Of a stretch of DNA of 64,000 nt, positions 34,996 through 44,660 are shown one piece after another (the first letter of the stretch is position 1; each line of letters opens with the position of its first letter). This DNA comes from Planctomycetia bacterium. GTDB taxonomy: Bacteria > Planctomycetota > Phycisphaerae > UBA1845 > Fen-1342. Where the stretch lies: contig CP054190.1 in assembly GCA_015709575.1 (NCBI GenBank), forward strand, positions 3,160,616-3,224,615. The letters run 5' to 3'. The position numbers were made by a program, and so were the translations under genes. Below the pieces are notes generated by a model, which saw only the letters and a list, made by a program, of their open reading frames with translations, ran no database searches and was not told the origin of the DNA.

Positions 34996-36213
34996 CTACG
35001 GCGCAGCCGATCTGCGCACCGGCAGCAGCGCCTCCCGCCGCGCGGCGCGCGTCTGCGCGTCGCGATCCGCATCGCCGCCCTCCGTCCGTTCCTGCCGATC
35101 AAATAGCGCTGAATAGGAAAAAACCGCGAACGTACCCGTCCGTTCCACGCCAATATCCATCATTCGGCGAATCGCGGCGTGTGCCTCCTCCGCCGGCTTG
35201 TTGGCATGACGGCCGACGTTCAGCCCCGGGATGACCAGGCCGCGCTGCCGCGCCAGCAGCCACGGATCAATCCTGCGATCAAACTCGGCCGGATCGTCCG
35301 TGTAGTTCATCAGGATCGCCGCATCCACCAGGTCGTCATTGACCCACCGCACCGCGTCCTGGTGCCGGTTCAACCCGTTCTCCCGAACCGAGATCACCGC
35401 CGCCGTCAGCACCGCCGCCGGCCGCACCTGTCGCATCATCGCCCGGATGTCGGCCACCGTCCGCGTCACGCACTCCGTCCGCCAGAGCTTCCACGCCGCG
35501 ACGTCGTCGTCGGGAGCGCGGCCCGTCTCCGCCTTGTAAATCGCCAGCGTCACGGCGTCGCGCGGATAATCCGTCTTGCCCCCGCGCGGCGATGCCGGCG
35601 GCTCGCTCGGAAAGCGGATGTAATCGAGATGCAGCCCGTCCACCGGGTACTCCGCCACGATCTCGCGAAACACCTCGACAAGATACTGACGCACTTCCGG
35701 CAGGCACGGATTGAGCGAAACGTAGAAGCTCGACAGCGCCTGCCGCTTGCCCTCCTGGTCATACCAGAACCATTCCGGCTTGCGGTTGTAGAGCTGCCGC
35801 TCGTCCACCGGCGGCTGCGTGCCCCGCCATGCCGGCATCACGTTCACCCAGGCATGCAACTGCACACGCCGGGCGCGCGCCTCATCACACGCAACCGCCA
35901 GCGGATCAAATCCGGGATCACGCCCGCCCAGCTCCACCGCCCACGGCTCCAGCCGCGAGCGATAGAAAGCCGTGCCGTTACCACGCACCTGGAAAATCAC
36001 GACGTTGAAGCCCGCGTCCGCGCAATTCCGAATGATGCGTCGCACATCGTCCGCCGTGCGATATTCGAACCGCGTGACCCAGATCGCCCGCGCCTCAGCC
36101 AGCGCCGAAGGCGCGGCCGCCGGCTCGTGAGCCGAGCGCTTCGCGCACCCCGCCGGAATCACGACCAGAATCAACGTGCACACGAAAACGCCGATCGCTG
36201 CGAAGCGACTCAT
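34996..36213 (-). CDS. Family-10-like glycoside hydrolase lipoprotein (DUF187/GHL10)
   Basis: A 405-residue protein with lipobox 'IPAGC' near residue 23. The catalytic-barrel domain begins 'ARAIWVTRFEYRTADDVRRI' and contains 'FNVVIFQVRGNGTAFYRS', 'HAWVNVMPAWRG', 'VDGLHLDYIRFP' and 'AAILMNYTDDPAEFDRRI', all typical of GHL10/DUF187 proteins (YngK-like). The acids in 'LHLDY' are likely functional. It probably hydrolyses a surface polysaccharide at the envelope. Its ATG overlaps the stop of the upstream symporter gene (ATGA), implying coupled expression and possibly uptake of the product. Confidence 0.87.
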   Translation of the reverse strand: MSRFAAIGVFVCTLILVVIPAGCAKRSAHEPAAAPSALAEARAIWVTRFEYRTADDVRRIIRNCADAGFNVVIFQVRGNGTAFYRSRLEPWAVELGGRDPGFDPLAVACDEARARRVQLHAWVNVMPAWRGTQPPVDERQLYNRKPEWFWYDQEGKRQALSSFYVSLNPCLPEVRQYLVEVFREIVAEYPVDGLHLDYIRFPSEPPASPRGGKTDYPRDAVTLAIYKAETGRAPDDDVAAWKLWRTECVTRTVADIRAMMRQVRPAAVLTAAVISVRENGLNRHQDAVRWVNDDLVDAAILMNYTDDPAEFDRRIDPWLLARQRGLVIPGLNVGRHANKPAEEAHAAIRRMMDIGVERTGTFAVFSYSALFDRQERTEGGDADRDAQTRAARREALLPVRRSAAP

Positions 36214-38138
36214 CGCCCATCTCCCATTCGCGGCCCTTCCGCCGCGGAACCGTCATCGTTCCGTGCCGACACCCGCTCGGCCAGCAGATACCCCCATGCG
36301 AACGCAATGATGCTTCCGACCGGGACATACCACGGCCACGCCAGCGTCCGCGCGCCCAGCCCCAGCTCCGCCTGGGTTTCCGCGTCAAGAATGCCGTACC
36401 GCGCCAGCACGAACGGCAGCGCCGCCCCCGCCATCACGACCACCGCCCGCGCCGGCAAGGACAGTACATCCCGCCGACCGTCGCGCTCCGGGCGATCGAC
36501 CCGGCGCGCCTCGATCAACGCCCAGAGGCCCAGCATGACCGCTCCGCCGACCGCCGTGGCATACTGCGCGACTTCGTCGTGCCACGCGATGCCGTAGATG
36601 CACAGCACCGACATCGGCGCAGACCAGACGTACCCACGCGAGTTGACCCTCACGGGCAGAATCGCCAGCGCAAAGCCCGCCAGCAATCCGCCGCCGCAGT
36701 AGCCCGCCAGCGCCAGGCCGAGATCCAGCAGCGATGCGTAGTGCTCGCGCAGCGCCCGTCCCTGGTACGCCAGGATGCTGAGCACAACCGCCCATCCGAT
36801 CACCAGCAGCCGACCCACCAGCACGCTGCGCCGATCTTCCGCCGATTGTTCGCCTCCTTCGGCGTGCTCTGCGGAAGCGACCAGCTCGACCGAATGCCCC
36901 CGCGCCGCCAGCACCCGCGCCCGCCACGGGTTGTAAAAGGCCGTCTGCACGGTTTGCGAGAGAGCGGTCAGCACGCCCATGATGCTCGATATCGCCGCGG
37001 CGAAGATGGCCGCGATGATCAGCCCCTTCAGCCCGATCGGAACAACCTCGACCACGAACACCGGGAAGATGCGGTCGCCGTTCTGCTTCGTCGCGAGCAG
37101 CGCCCGGGCTGCGTCGCTGGGCGCGTGCGTGACGTAGTAGACGTACAGCCCCGCGCCGACCAGCGCCACCGTGATCGTCACAACCTGCGACACGGCGCTG
37201 CTGATGATCGCCCAGCGCGCTTCGCGGACGTTCCGGCAGCAGAACATCCGTTGCGCCATCAGTTGATCGGTGCCATAGGCGCCCAGCCCGCCCCACGTGC
37301 TGGCGATGACCGCGGCCCAGATGGTGTACGCGCGGGTCGGGTCCGCCCGCCAGTCAAAGAAGGTGAGCTTGCCCCATGCGCCGCTGGCCTGCGCCTTGCC
37401 CCATTCCGCCCACGGCACGCCGCTCTCTACCGCTCCGTATGCCACGCGCAGCAGCTCGGCAAAGCCGCCGTCCAGCGCACCGACGATCGCCCCCAGCGCA
37501 ACAAACGCCCCGATCAGGAACGCCGCGAAGAGCACCACGTCCGTCCAGATCACGGTCGTGATCCCGCCCAGCAGCGTCCACGCCGTCGCGACCACCGAGA
37601 GCAGCAGGATCGCCCACGCCAGCTCGTTCAGTCCAAAGCGCTCGCTGAGCCATGCGAGTTGATCATGCATCACGACGTTGATGACTTCAGCCGTGAGGTA
37701 AATCCGTGCGGACTGGGCCAGCACGCTGCTGAGCGTGAACAGCCCGGTGGTCACGCTGCGAACCGGACCGCCGAGCTGGTTCTGCATGTAGTCATAGGGG
37801 CTGTAGATTTCGCGCTTGTAGTAGGCCGGCACGACGAAATAGCCCACGAGGATCCGAGCAAAAAACGAGCCGAACACGCCCAACTGCAGGTATGTGAAAT
37901 TCCCACCGGGCTGAAAGACCACCCACGGAACACTCACAAACGTCAGCGCGCTGATCTCCGTGGCAACGATCGACCCGCTGACCGCGTACCACGGCAGCTT
38001 GCGCCCGCCGAGGAAGAAGTCACGAAACGTCTGCTGCCGACCGGCCATGCGGGCGCCGATGACCGTCGTCAGGGCGAGGTAGCCCAGGACGACCAGCCAG
38101 TCGACCGCCGTGAACTGGGCGCTGAAGGACGCGAGCAC
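36210..38138 (-). CDS. Sodium/solute symporter (SSS family)
   Basis: A 642-residue inner-membrane transporter with about 13-14 helices. It starts 'VLASFSAQFTAVDWLVVLGY', then 'FFLGGRKLPWYAVSGSIVAT' and 'EISALTFVSVPWVVFQPGGN', the SSS signature region, and later 'AAIFAAAISSIMGVLTALSQ'. The chosen start is GTG at 38138, just where homology begins; the frame is open to 38477 but the extra residues are Pro/Arg-rich and unlikely. A hydrophilic loop near residue 440 carries 'SAEHAEGGEQSAEDRR'. Family members carry sugars, sialic acid, amino acids or nucleosides; the partner glycosidase suggests a sugar. Confidence 0.9.
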   Translation of the reverse strand: MLASFSAQFTAVDWLVVLGYLALTTVIGARMAGRQQTFRDFFLGGRKLPWYAVSGSIVATEISALTFVSVPWVVFQPGGNFTYLQLGVFGSFFARILVGYFVVPAYYKREIYSPYDYMQNQLGGPVRSVTTGLFTLSSVLAQSARIYLTAEVINVVMHDQLAWLSERFGLNELAWAILLLSVVATAWTLLGGITTVIWTDVVLFAAFLIGAFVALGAIVGALDGGFAELLRVAYGAVESGVPWAEWGKAQASGAWGKLTFFDWRADPTRAYTIWAAVIASTWGGLGAYGTDQLMAQRMFCCRNVREARWAIISSAVSQVVTITVALVGAGLYVYYVTHAPSDAARALLATKQNGDRIFPVFVVEVVPIGLKGLIIAAIFAAAISSIMGVLTALSQTVQTAFYNPWRARVLAARGHSVELVASAEHAEGGEQSAEDRRSVLVGRLLVIGWAVVLSILAYQGRALREHYASLLDLGLALAGYCGGGLLAGFALAILPVRVNSRGYVWSAPMSVLCIYGIAWHDEVAQYATAVGGAVMLGLWALIEARRVDRPERDGRRDVLSLPARAVVVMAGAALPFVLARYGILDAETQAELGLGARTLAWPWYVPVGSIIAFAWGYLLAERVSARNDDGSAAEGPRMGDGR

Positions 38139-38311
38139 GATCCCTCGATTCGTCCCGGGCCGCGGCCCCGCAAGGGCTGCGGCACACGTGGCGCTGCCCG
38201 GGGGCGGGGCAGACTGTAAACCCGCGGCGGGCCGAGGGGTACCCTCCCCCGCAGGGCTGCCGGACGCCCGGCCGCCCGCAGCCCGGTCTGGCGGCCGCAG
38301 ATAGCTTTGCG

Positions 38312-38340
38312 TTCGCCCCGGGCCTGCCGGACGGTATGAT
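38312..38340 (+). promoter_or_regulatory. Possible promoter for the deiminase-like gene
   Basis: TTCGCC (38312-38317), a 17-bp spacer, then TATGAT (38335-38340), about 135 bases before the ATG at 38476. Weak -35. The rest of 38139-38475 holds nothing recognised. Confidence 0.32.
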
Positions 38341-38475
38341 GGAACCGCGGGGGCGTCCTGCAGCCTGATCTCCGGCCGCGGGTTCGAATGCGCTGGGAAT
38401 CGCGGGCATGCGCTGCCCGCAGCACGGCCCAGCCGCCGATGGCGGCATGTAGGCCGATTCGGAGGATTCACGGTC

Positions 38476-40758
38476 ATGATGATGCGCGGATGGTCTGTGG
38501 CGGCGGTGTTTTTCCTGTGCGCTCCGGGATTGGCTCAGCTCCGCCCGGTGCAACTCAAGGGCGACGGTCCGATCCGGACGGAATCGCACTGGGACGAACT
38601 GCGGAACGGGCCGCTGCCGCGCTGGCGCGAGGTGCGCCCGCCGGACGACCCGAACGAGCCGCTGCACCCCTATTCCATCTCCGCCCCGGTGTCGCCGCTG
38701 GCGGCCACGCCGAACGGGCTGATTTCGTCGCCGCCCGAGTACAGCCCGACCCGCGGCGTGATCTTCCGCTACAGCAGCAGCGCCTGGCCGACGGTCACGC
38801 GCGATTGCGTCGTGGCGCTCACGCAGCCGGGCTATGACGAGATTGCCTACGTGATCGTCAGCAGCACGGCGCAGCAGACCAGCGCCGTCAGCTCGTTTAC
38901 AGCCGGCGGGGCGGACATGAGCCGCGTGCAGTTCATCATCGCGCCGCAGGATTCGATCTGGGCGCGGGACTACGGCCCGCACTTCATCTGGCAGAACGGC
39001 GCCCTCGCGCTGGCGGACAGCCACTATTACCCCGCCCGCCCGCTGGACAACTTCGTCCCGACGCAGCTCGCGGACCAGGCCTTCGGCATGCCGGCCTACG
39101 CGATGGACCTCTATTACTCGGGCGGAAACTTCCAGCCCGGACCGAACCGCAGCGGCTACATCACCACGCTGATCAACACCGATAACCCGAATTTCTCTCC
39201 GGAGCTGATCGCGGAGCGCTACCAGAAGTACCAGGGCATCGACACGCTGCACATCTTCCCGCGCCTGCCGAGCTCCGTGGACGCGACCGGGCACATCGAC
39301 ATGTGGATGTACCTGATCGACGACAATTCGGTGTTCATTTCGCAGTTCATCCCCGGATCCAATGCAACCGCCATCAGCGTCACCAACAACGCCGCGACCT
39401 ACATGCAGGGACTGGGCTTCACGGTCACGCGCGGACCGGCGCTGAACGCCGTTCATCCCGATTACCCCTTCGCGGCCTCGCACTTCACCTACGCCAACGC
39501 ATTCCGCGTGAACAACCGCATCTTCATTCCGTCCTACGGCGCGGGCGGAGGCAGCTACCCGACCTATGACGCTCAGGCGCTGACAGCCTGGCAGACCGCC
39601 GCGCCGGGCGTGCAGATCGTGCCGATCAACTGCTGGCCGATCATCTCGGCCGCCGGCGCGATTCACTGCATCGTGATGCAGGTGCCGCGCTACACCGACG
39701 AGCTGCCCAGCGCGCAGCTGATCTCGCCCTCCGGCGGCGAGCTGCTGGTGGCGGGGCAGACGAAGCGCATCAGTTGGGTTGCGACGGATAATGAGCAGAT
39801 CGACAGCGTCGAGCTGTACTACTCGCTCAACGACGGCGCGGACTGGACGCTGATCACCACGACGTCGAACAGCGGCGGCTACAACTGGACCGTGCCGAAC
39901 GTCTCCTCATCCAACGTGCGCGTGAAAGTGGCCGTGACCGACAACGAGGCCAACACGATCGAGAACGTCAGCGCCAATAAGCTGACCATCCGGCCCGGCC
40001 AGCGCACCCTCTATTCGTTCGCGACCGGCGCGGGCGTGGACCGCTTCGCCCGCGGCAGCTCCACCGCCAGTTGGGCGAACATCAACGCCAGCCGGTTGCC
40101 GGTCGCCACGGTGCTGTCAGCAGCCAATTACACGCGCATCTCGACCAGCAACGCCACCGGGACGGCCTCCGACACGAATCGCTATATCTCGTCAGCGCCC
40201 GGCTCATCCTCCGAGTCGACGCACGTGTTTGAGTTCACGATCGCCGAGGATCCGGCCCGCATCGCCGATATCCAGGTTGATTGGGAGGGCTTTGCGGGCA
40301 ACTGCACCAACGTCGAGCTGTATGTGTGGGATGAAACACAGGGCGCGTGGAGCGACACCACCGGCCTGTTCGGCGAGAACCGTTCGGCCGACAACTTCGC
40401 CGGCAACCGCGACGCCGTCCTCTCGGTCAACATTCGCGAGGATTTCTCGCGCTACCTGACCGCCGACGGGCGGCTGACGGTGCTGGCCTATGCCGATCGG
40501 CCCAGCTACGCCAGCTACCACGATTACGTCGCGGTCACGGTCAGCGTGGTGACGCAGCCCGGCGACATGAACTGCGACGGCTTCACGAACAACTTCGACA
40601 TCGACGCCTTCGTGCTGGCGCTGCTGGACCCGGCGGGTTACGCCGCCGCCTACCCCGGCTGCAACCCGGCCGCCGGCGACCTCAACGGCGACGGACTGCT
40701 GAACAATTTCGACATCGACCCGTTCGTTCAGTGCATCCTGTCGGGCGACTGCAACTAG
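38476..40758 (+). CDS. Secreted agmatine-deiminase-like (PAD_porph family) protein with C-terminal EF-hand module
   Basis: A 760-residue protein with a signal peptide (about 1-20, ending 'FLCAPGLAQL'). The deiminase fold is recognised by D165 in 'IWARDYGPHF', 'YYSGGNFQPG', H273 in 'DATGHIDMWMY' and catalytic C398 in 'GAIHCIVMQVPRY'. Known relatives are cytosolic agmatine deiminase and the secreted Porphyromonas peptidylarginine deiminase. Residues about 415-500 form an Ig-like domain, 510-690 a beta-rich region, and the tail (about 696-760) has two 'NNFDID.FV' motifs like the protease at 21026. GGAGG lies ten bases before the ATG. Substrate (free agmatine or protein arginine) unknown. Confidence 0.87.
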   Translation: MMMRGWSVAAVFFLCAPGLAQLRPVQLKGDGPIRTESHWDELRNGPLPRWREVRPPDDPNEPLHPYSISAPVSPLAATPNGLISSPPEYSPTRGVIFRYSSSAWPTVTRDCVVALTQPGYDEIAYVIVSSTAQQTSAVSSFTAGGADMSRVQFIIAPQDSIWARDYGPHFIWQNGALALADSHYYPARPLDNFVPTQLADQAFGMPAYAMDLYYSGGNFQPGPNRSGYITTLINTDNPNFSPELIAERYQKYQGIDTLHIFPRLPSSVDATGHIDMWMYLIDDNSVFISQFIPGSNATAISVTNNAATYMQGLGFTVTRGPALNAVHPDYPFAASHFTYANAFRVNNRIFIPSYGAGGGSYPTYDAQALTAWQTAAPGVQIVPINCWPIISAAGAIHCIVMQVPRYTDELPSAQLISPSGGELLVAGQTKRISWVATDNEQIDSVELYYSLNDGADWTLITTTSNSGGYNWTVPNVSSSNVRVKVAVTDNEANTIENVSANKLTIRPGQRTLYSFATGAGVDRFARGSSTASWANINASRLPVATVLSAANYTRISTSNATGTASDTNRYISSAPGSSSESTHVFEFTIAEDPARIADIQVDWEGFAGNCTNVELYVWDETQGAWSDTTGLFGENRSADNFAGNRDAVLSVNIREDFSRYLTADGRLTVLAYADRPSYASYHDYVAVTVSVVTQPGDMNCDGFTNNFDIDAFVLALLDPAGYAAAYPGCNPAAGDLNGDGLLNNFDIDPFVQCILSGDCN

Positions 40759-40801
40759 GCGCCACAGCGGCTTCGGACAGCATCCCGTGGAAAGGACTCC
40801 G

Positions 40802-42898
40802 ATGGGCGGGAGCGCCGACGACGCCGCTCTGCATCTGCCGCGGCGGGTCTGCGCCGACCCTGCTGCGGCCCTGCAGCGCGAGTGGCTGCTCACGAACGGG
40901 CTGGGCGGGTTTGCCTTCGGCACGGTCGCCGGGGGGCTGACCCGCCGCTATCACGGCTGGCTCGTCGCGGCGCTCGATCCACCGTTGGGCCGCACGCTGC
41001 TGGCCGCCAAGCTCGACGAAACCGTCATCACCCGCCAGGGCGCGATTCCGCTCTACACGAACGTCTGGACGAGCGGACTGGAGGAGCCGGCCGGCTGCCG
41101 GCGCATGACGCGCTTTGACCTGATCGGTCCGGCCGCGGTGTGGCAGTTCAGCGTGGAAGGACGGACGCTGACCCGCCGGATCTGGATGGAGCCGGGACAA
41201 AACATCACCTACGCCCAGTACGCCCTCGCGGCGACCGACGCGCCGCTGACGCTCTCGCTGCGTCTGCTGGCGAACTTTCGCGACTACCACGCGCTCACGC
41301 CCGACGACCAGCGACCGTTTGACGTGCGCCTGCTGGAGGACGTGCTGCACGTCGCCGCGCCGCACGCTCCCGCGGCGCTGCGGGTGCGCTGCGTGCCGGA
41401 GGGCGGCGGCGGCGCTCCGCGCGCCGCGTGGAAGCTGGAGCAGAACTGGTACCGAAACTACCACCTGGCGGTGGAACAGGCCGTCGGCTACGACCACGTC
41501 GACGCCCATTGCTGCGTGGCGACGGCCACGGTGAGCCTCGCCGCGGCAGCGCCGCTGACGTTCGTGCTGGCGGCGGCGCGATCCTCACCGGCATCAATAT
41601 CAGGTCACGAGGTCGCGCGCGACGCGGCTTTCGCCTCGCTCGAAGCGCTCTCCGAGCGGTGCGTAGGCGGTGCAGCGGGCCGCGCGGCAGCGCACACCCG
41701 CGAATTGCTGGATCGCTGGCGCAGCCTGCCGGACCACACCCTGCCCGACGCGCCGCCGCTGGAGCGACTCGTGCTCGCGGCGGATCAATTCGTCGTGGCC
41801 CGGGCGACGGCCGAGGATCCGCACGGACGCACGATCATCGCCGGTTATCCGTGGTTCACCGACTGGGGCCGCGACACGATGATCTCGCTGCCGGGCCTGC
41901 TGCTGTGCACCGGCCGTGCGGACGCAGCGCGGCAGGCGCTGTTGACGTGGGCGCGGCACGTCGATCGCGGCATGATCCCGAATCGCTTTCCCGACGCCGG
42001 CGCGACACCGGACTACAACACCGTCGATGCCACGCTCTGGTACCTGTGGGCGATCGATCAGTACTGGCGATTCACACAGGACCAGCAAACGCTGGCGCAG
42101 CTCTTCCCTGTCGCGTCCGACATCATCGAGTGGCACCTGCGCGGCACGCGCTACGAAATCCGCGTCGAGCCGGACGGGCTGCTGCGTGCGGGCGTGCCGG
42201 GCGTGCAACTGACGTGGATGGACGCCAAGGTGGACGGGCGCGTCATCACGCCGCGCATCGGCAAACCGATCGAGATCAACGCGCTGTGGTACGACGCGCT
42301 GTGCAATCTCGCGCTGCACGCGCGCGTGCTGGGTGAAACCGCCGCGGCGGAACGCTTCTCACAACAGGCAGAGGCCGCGAAGCACTCCTTCCAGCGCTTC
42401 TGGGACGCCGAGCGCGGCTGGTGCCGCGACCTGATCGACGGCCCGGAGGGCGACGACCCGCGGATGCAGGCAAACCAGGTGTTCGCCGTCTCACTGGAGC
42501 ATTCTCCGCTGGAGCCGGAGCAGCGGCGGAGCGTGATCGATGCACTCAGCCGCCGGCTGCTGACGGCGGTCGGCCTGCGCACGCACGACCCCGGCGAGCC
42601 GCGCTACCATCCGCGCTATGAGGGCAGGTTGGTGCAGCGTGACGAGGCCTATCACCAGGGCACCGCCTGGGGGTGGCTGCTGGGGCCATTTGTGATCGCC
42701 CACCACCGCGTTCGCGGGGACCGCGAGGCGGCGCGACGGCTGCTCGAGCCGATGCTCGGGCAGCTCCTGGCTCACGGCGTGGGGTCGCTTTCGGAGATTT
42801 TTGACGGCGATCCGCCGCACACGCCGCGCGGCTGCGTGGCGCAGGCATGGAGTGTGGCCGAGACGCTGCGGGCTTGGCACGTCACGCAACGCCGCTGA
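40802..42898 (+). CDS. Glycogen-debranching-type amylo-alpha-1,6-glucosidase
   Basis: A 698-residue enzyme. An N-terminal beta-sandwich ('EWLLTNGLGGFAFGTVAGGL', 'TRRYHGWLVAALDPPLGRTL') precedes an (alpha/alpha)6 catalytic domain ('TIIAGYPWFTDWGRDTMISL', 'GMIPNRFPDAGATPDYNTVD', 'LWYLWAIDQYWRFT', 'GVQLTWMDAKVDGRVITPR', 'YHQGTAWGWLLGPFVIAH'). This is the GDE family acting on alpha-1,6 branches of glycogen or similar glucans in the cytosol. AAAGGA lies five bases before the ATG at 40802; a GTG at 40787 overlaps that site and is less likely. It is convergent with the TPR operon. Confidence 0.93.
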   Translation: MGGSADDAALHLPRRVCADPAAALQREWLLTNGLGGFAFGTVAGGLTRRYHGWLVAALDPPLGRTLLAAKLDETVITRQGAIPLYTNVWTSGLEEPAGCRRMTRFDLIGPAAVWQFSVEGRTLTRRIWMEPGQNITYAQYALAATDAPLTLSLRLLANFRDYHALTPDDQRPFDVRLLEDVLHVAAPHAPAALRVRCVPEGGGGAPRAAWKLEQNWYRNYHLAVEQAVGYDHVDAHCCVATATVSLAAAAPLTFVLAAARSSPASISGHEVARDAAFASLEALSERCVGGAAGRAAAHTRELLDRWRSLPDHTLPDAPPLERLVLAADQFVVARATAEDPHGRTIIAGYPWFTDWGRDTMISLPGLLLCTGRADAARQALLTWARHVDRGMIPNRFPDAGATPDYNTVDATLWYLWAIDQYWRFTQDQQTLAQLFPVASDIIEWHLRGTRYEIRVEPDGLLRAGVPGVQLTWMDAKVDGRVITPRIGKPIEINALWYDALCNLALHARVLGETAAAERFSQQAEAAKHSFQRFWDAERGWCRDLIDGPEGDDPRMQANQVFAVSLEHSPLEPEQRRSVIDALSRRLLTAVGLRTHDPGEPRYHPRYEGRLVQRDEAYHQGTAWGWLLGPFVIAHHRVRGDREAARRLLEPMLGQLLAHGVGSLSEIFDGDPPHTPRGCVAQAWSVAETLRAWHVTQRR

Positions 42899-42998
42899 CG
42901 GCGCGTCCGCGCAAATTCTCCACCACGCCCGGCCGCCCACCGGCGACGCGCGAGCCTCGACGCCCGACGCAGCGCACAGTGTCGCGACGCACCCCGAG

Positions 42999-44660
42999 CT
43001 ATTGGGCGCAACTGACCAGCGTGGCCCGCTCGCGAATCGCGATGCGCGTCTCGCGCGACAGCTCGCAGATGCTGCGCCACATCGCCCCGGCGCGATCCAG
43101 CAGGCCGATGATCTGCAGCGACAGCGCAAGGTTCTGGCGAAAGGCCACGTTGTTGCGGTTGCCCGCGACCGCGGCCTCGAAGTGCTCGGCCGCCAGGTCA
43201 AATCGGTTGCGCTGGGCAAACAGCAATCCGAGTTGATAGTGAATGTCCACGGACGCCTGGTCCGTCTGCAGCGCCCGCGTAAAGGCCGTCACCGCCTCGT
43301 CCCAGCGCCCCCGCTGCCGCAGGCAGACGCCCAGCTTGATCTGTGCCTTGACATAGTGCGGGTTGATCGCGACGGCCCGCTCAAACGCCTCGATGGCCTC
43401 GTCCAGCCGCCCCACCTGGCGCAGCAGCAGCCCGTGGCGATAGTGCAGGTCGGCGTAATTCGGTGAAAAGATCAGCGCCTGCTGATGCCGGCGGATGGAA
43501 TCCTCGATCAACGCCCGCCCGGCGTTCTCATCCTGGACGATCGTCGAATCGCACAGCGCTTCGCCGCGCTCCGAGCGCGCATGCAGCCGCGCCGCCTCGG
43601 CAAAGAGCAGGTTCGAGTTCGGCTCCAGGCTGGCCGCCAGCTCGAACGTCGCGCGGGCCTCCTCCGCCAGGCCCTGCTGATGCTGCGCAACGCCCAGCCC
43701 GACGAAGGCCGTCATCAGCCGATCGTTCAGCTCGACGGCGCGGTTGAAGGTCTGGGCGGCCTCGATGTAGCGCCCCTGCCGCAGATGCTGCGTCCCGAGC
43801 TTGACCGTGGCCTCGAGGTACCCCGGTTGAATCTCCAGGGCCGACTGGTACGCCCGCAGCGCATCGCCGTCCTCGCCCAACCGGACATACAGATCGCCCA
43901 GGTGCACATGGAAATCCGCCACACCGGGATACTTGCGCGTCAGCGCGGAAATGGTCGAGACCGCAGCGCGCAGCTCGTCCTCATCCTCCGCGGCCTCCGC
44001 GCCGGCGTCATCCCGCGGCTCCGGCTCGATCAGCAGCGCCCGCTGAAACTCCTCGATCCCCGCGCCGGCGTCGCCGCGCTGCAGCTCCAGCGCGCCGAGC
44101 GTCAGGCGGACATCCAGGTCGTCCGGCTCCATCTCCGCCAACTGGCGATATTGCGCGATCGCCGTGGCCAGATCGCCGCGCTTGAGCGCGATGGCCGCCA
44201 GGCGCTCATGCGTGTTTCGCAGCTCGGGGCACAACTGCTGCGCGGCGGTGTAGGCCGCCACCGCGGCGTCGGTTCGTCCGGCACGCTCCTGGCAGAAGCC
44301 GATGGCGAACGCGGTCGCTGGGTCATCGGGGTCATGCGCCTGCGCGATGCCAAGCTGCCGGATGGCCTCGTCCAGCTCGCCAAGCTCATCCGCGACGCAG
44401 GCCAGCCCCAGCACGCCCTTGAGCGGCGAGGTGCCCAGCTCGCGCGCCGCGGTAAACGCCTCACGGGCCTCCGCCAGCCGCAGATCACGAAGGCAGGCGA
44501 TGCCCAGTCGTACGGCCAGGTCGGCCGACTGGGGCGATGCCCCGCGCCGGAGGCGCAGATCGTCGGTCGTGTCGGCGTCAGAGCCGGGCAACTGGGCCTC
44601 GAAGGCGTCCAGCAACTGCCCCAGCAGCCCGCGCCCCAGCGCTTCAAGCAGGTAGCTCAT
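42999..44660 (-). CDS. Large TPR-repeat protein
   Basis: A 553-residue protein made almost wholly of tetratricopeptide repeats (about 13-14), for example 'DAALAAYTAAQQLCPELRNT'-type and 'AIEAFERAVAINPHYVKAQI'. There is no signal peptide. The start at 44660 follows GGAGCGACGC; its first 17 bases overlap the end of the upstream TPR gene. Together with that gene and the zinc-ribbon gene at 45281 it forms a three-gene operon. It likely acts as a scaffold; specific partners unknown. Confidence 0.85.
   Translation of the reverse strand: MSYLLEALGRGLLGQLLDAFEAQLPGSDADTTDDLRLRRGASPQSADLAVRLGIACLRDLRLAEAREAFTAARELGTSPLKGVLGLACVADELGELDEAIRQLGIAQAHDPDDPATAFAIGFCQERAGRTDAAVAAYTAAQQLCPELRNTHERLAAIALKRGDLATAIAQYRQLAEMEPDDLDVRLTLGALELQRGDAGAGIEEFQRALLIEPEPRDDAGAEAAEDEDELRAAVSTISALTRKYPGVADFHVHLGDLYVRLGEDGDALRAYQSALEIQPGYLEATVKLGTQHLRQGRYIEAAQTFNRAVELNDRLMTAFVGLGVAQHQQGLAEEARATFELAASLEPNSNLLFAEAARLHARSERGEALCDSTIVQDENAGRALIEDSIRRHQQALIFSPNYADLHYRHGLLLRQVGRLDEAIEAFERAVAINPHYVKAQIKLGVCLRQRGRWDEAVTAFTRALQTDQASVDIHYQLGLLFAQRNRFDLAAEHFEAAVAGNRNNVAFRQNLALSLQIIGLLDRAGAMWRSICELSRETRIAIRERATLVSCAQ

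Noticed and set aside
34113..35234. 373-residue open frame over the family B repeats
   Set aside because: It reads through inverted repeats and intergenic sequence, has Pro/Arg-rich composition and no ribosome site.
38376..38395. tRNA T-loop-like GGTTCGAAT
   Set aside because: The flanking bases do not form a T stem or acceptor stem, so no tRNA fits.
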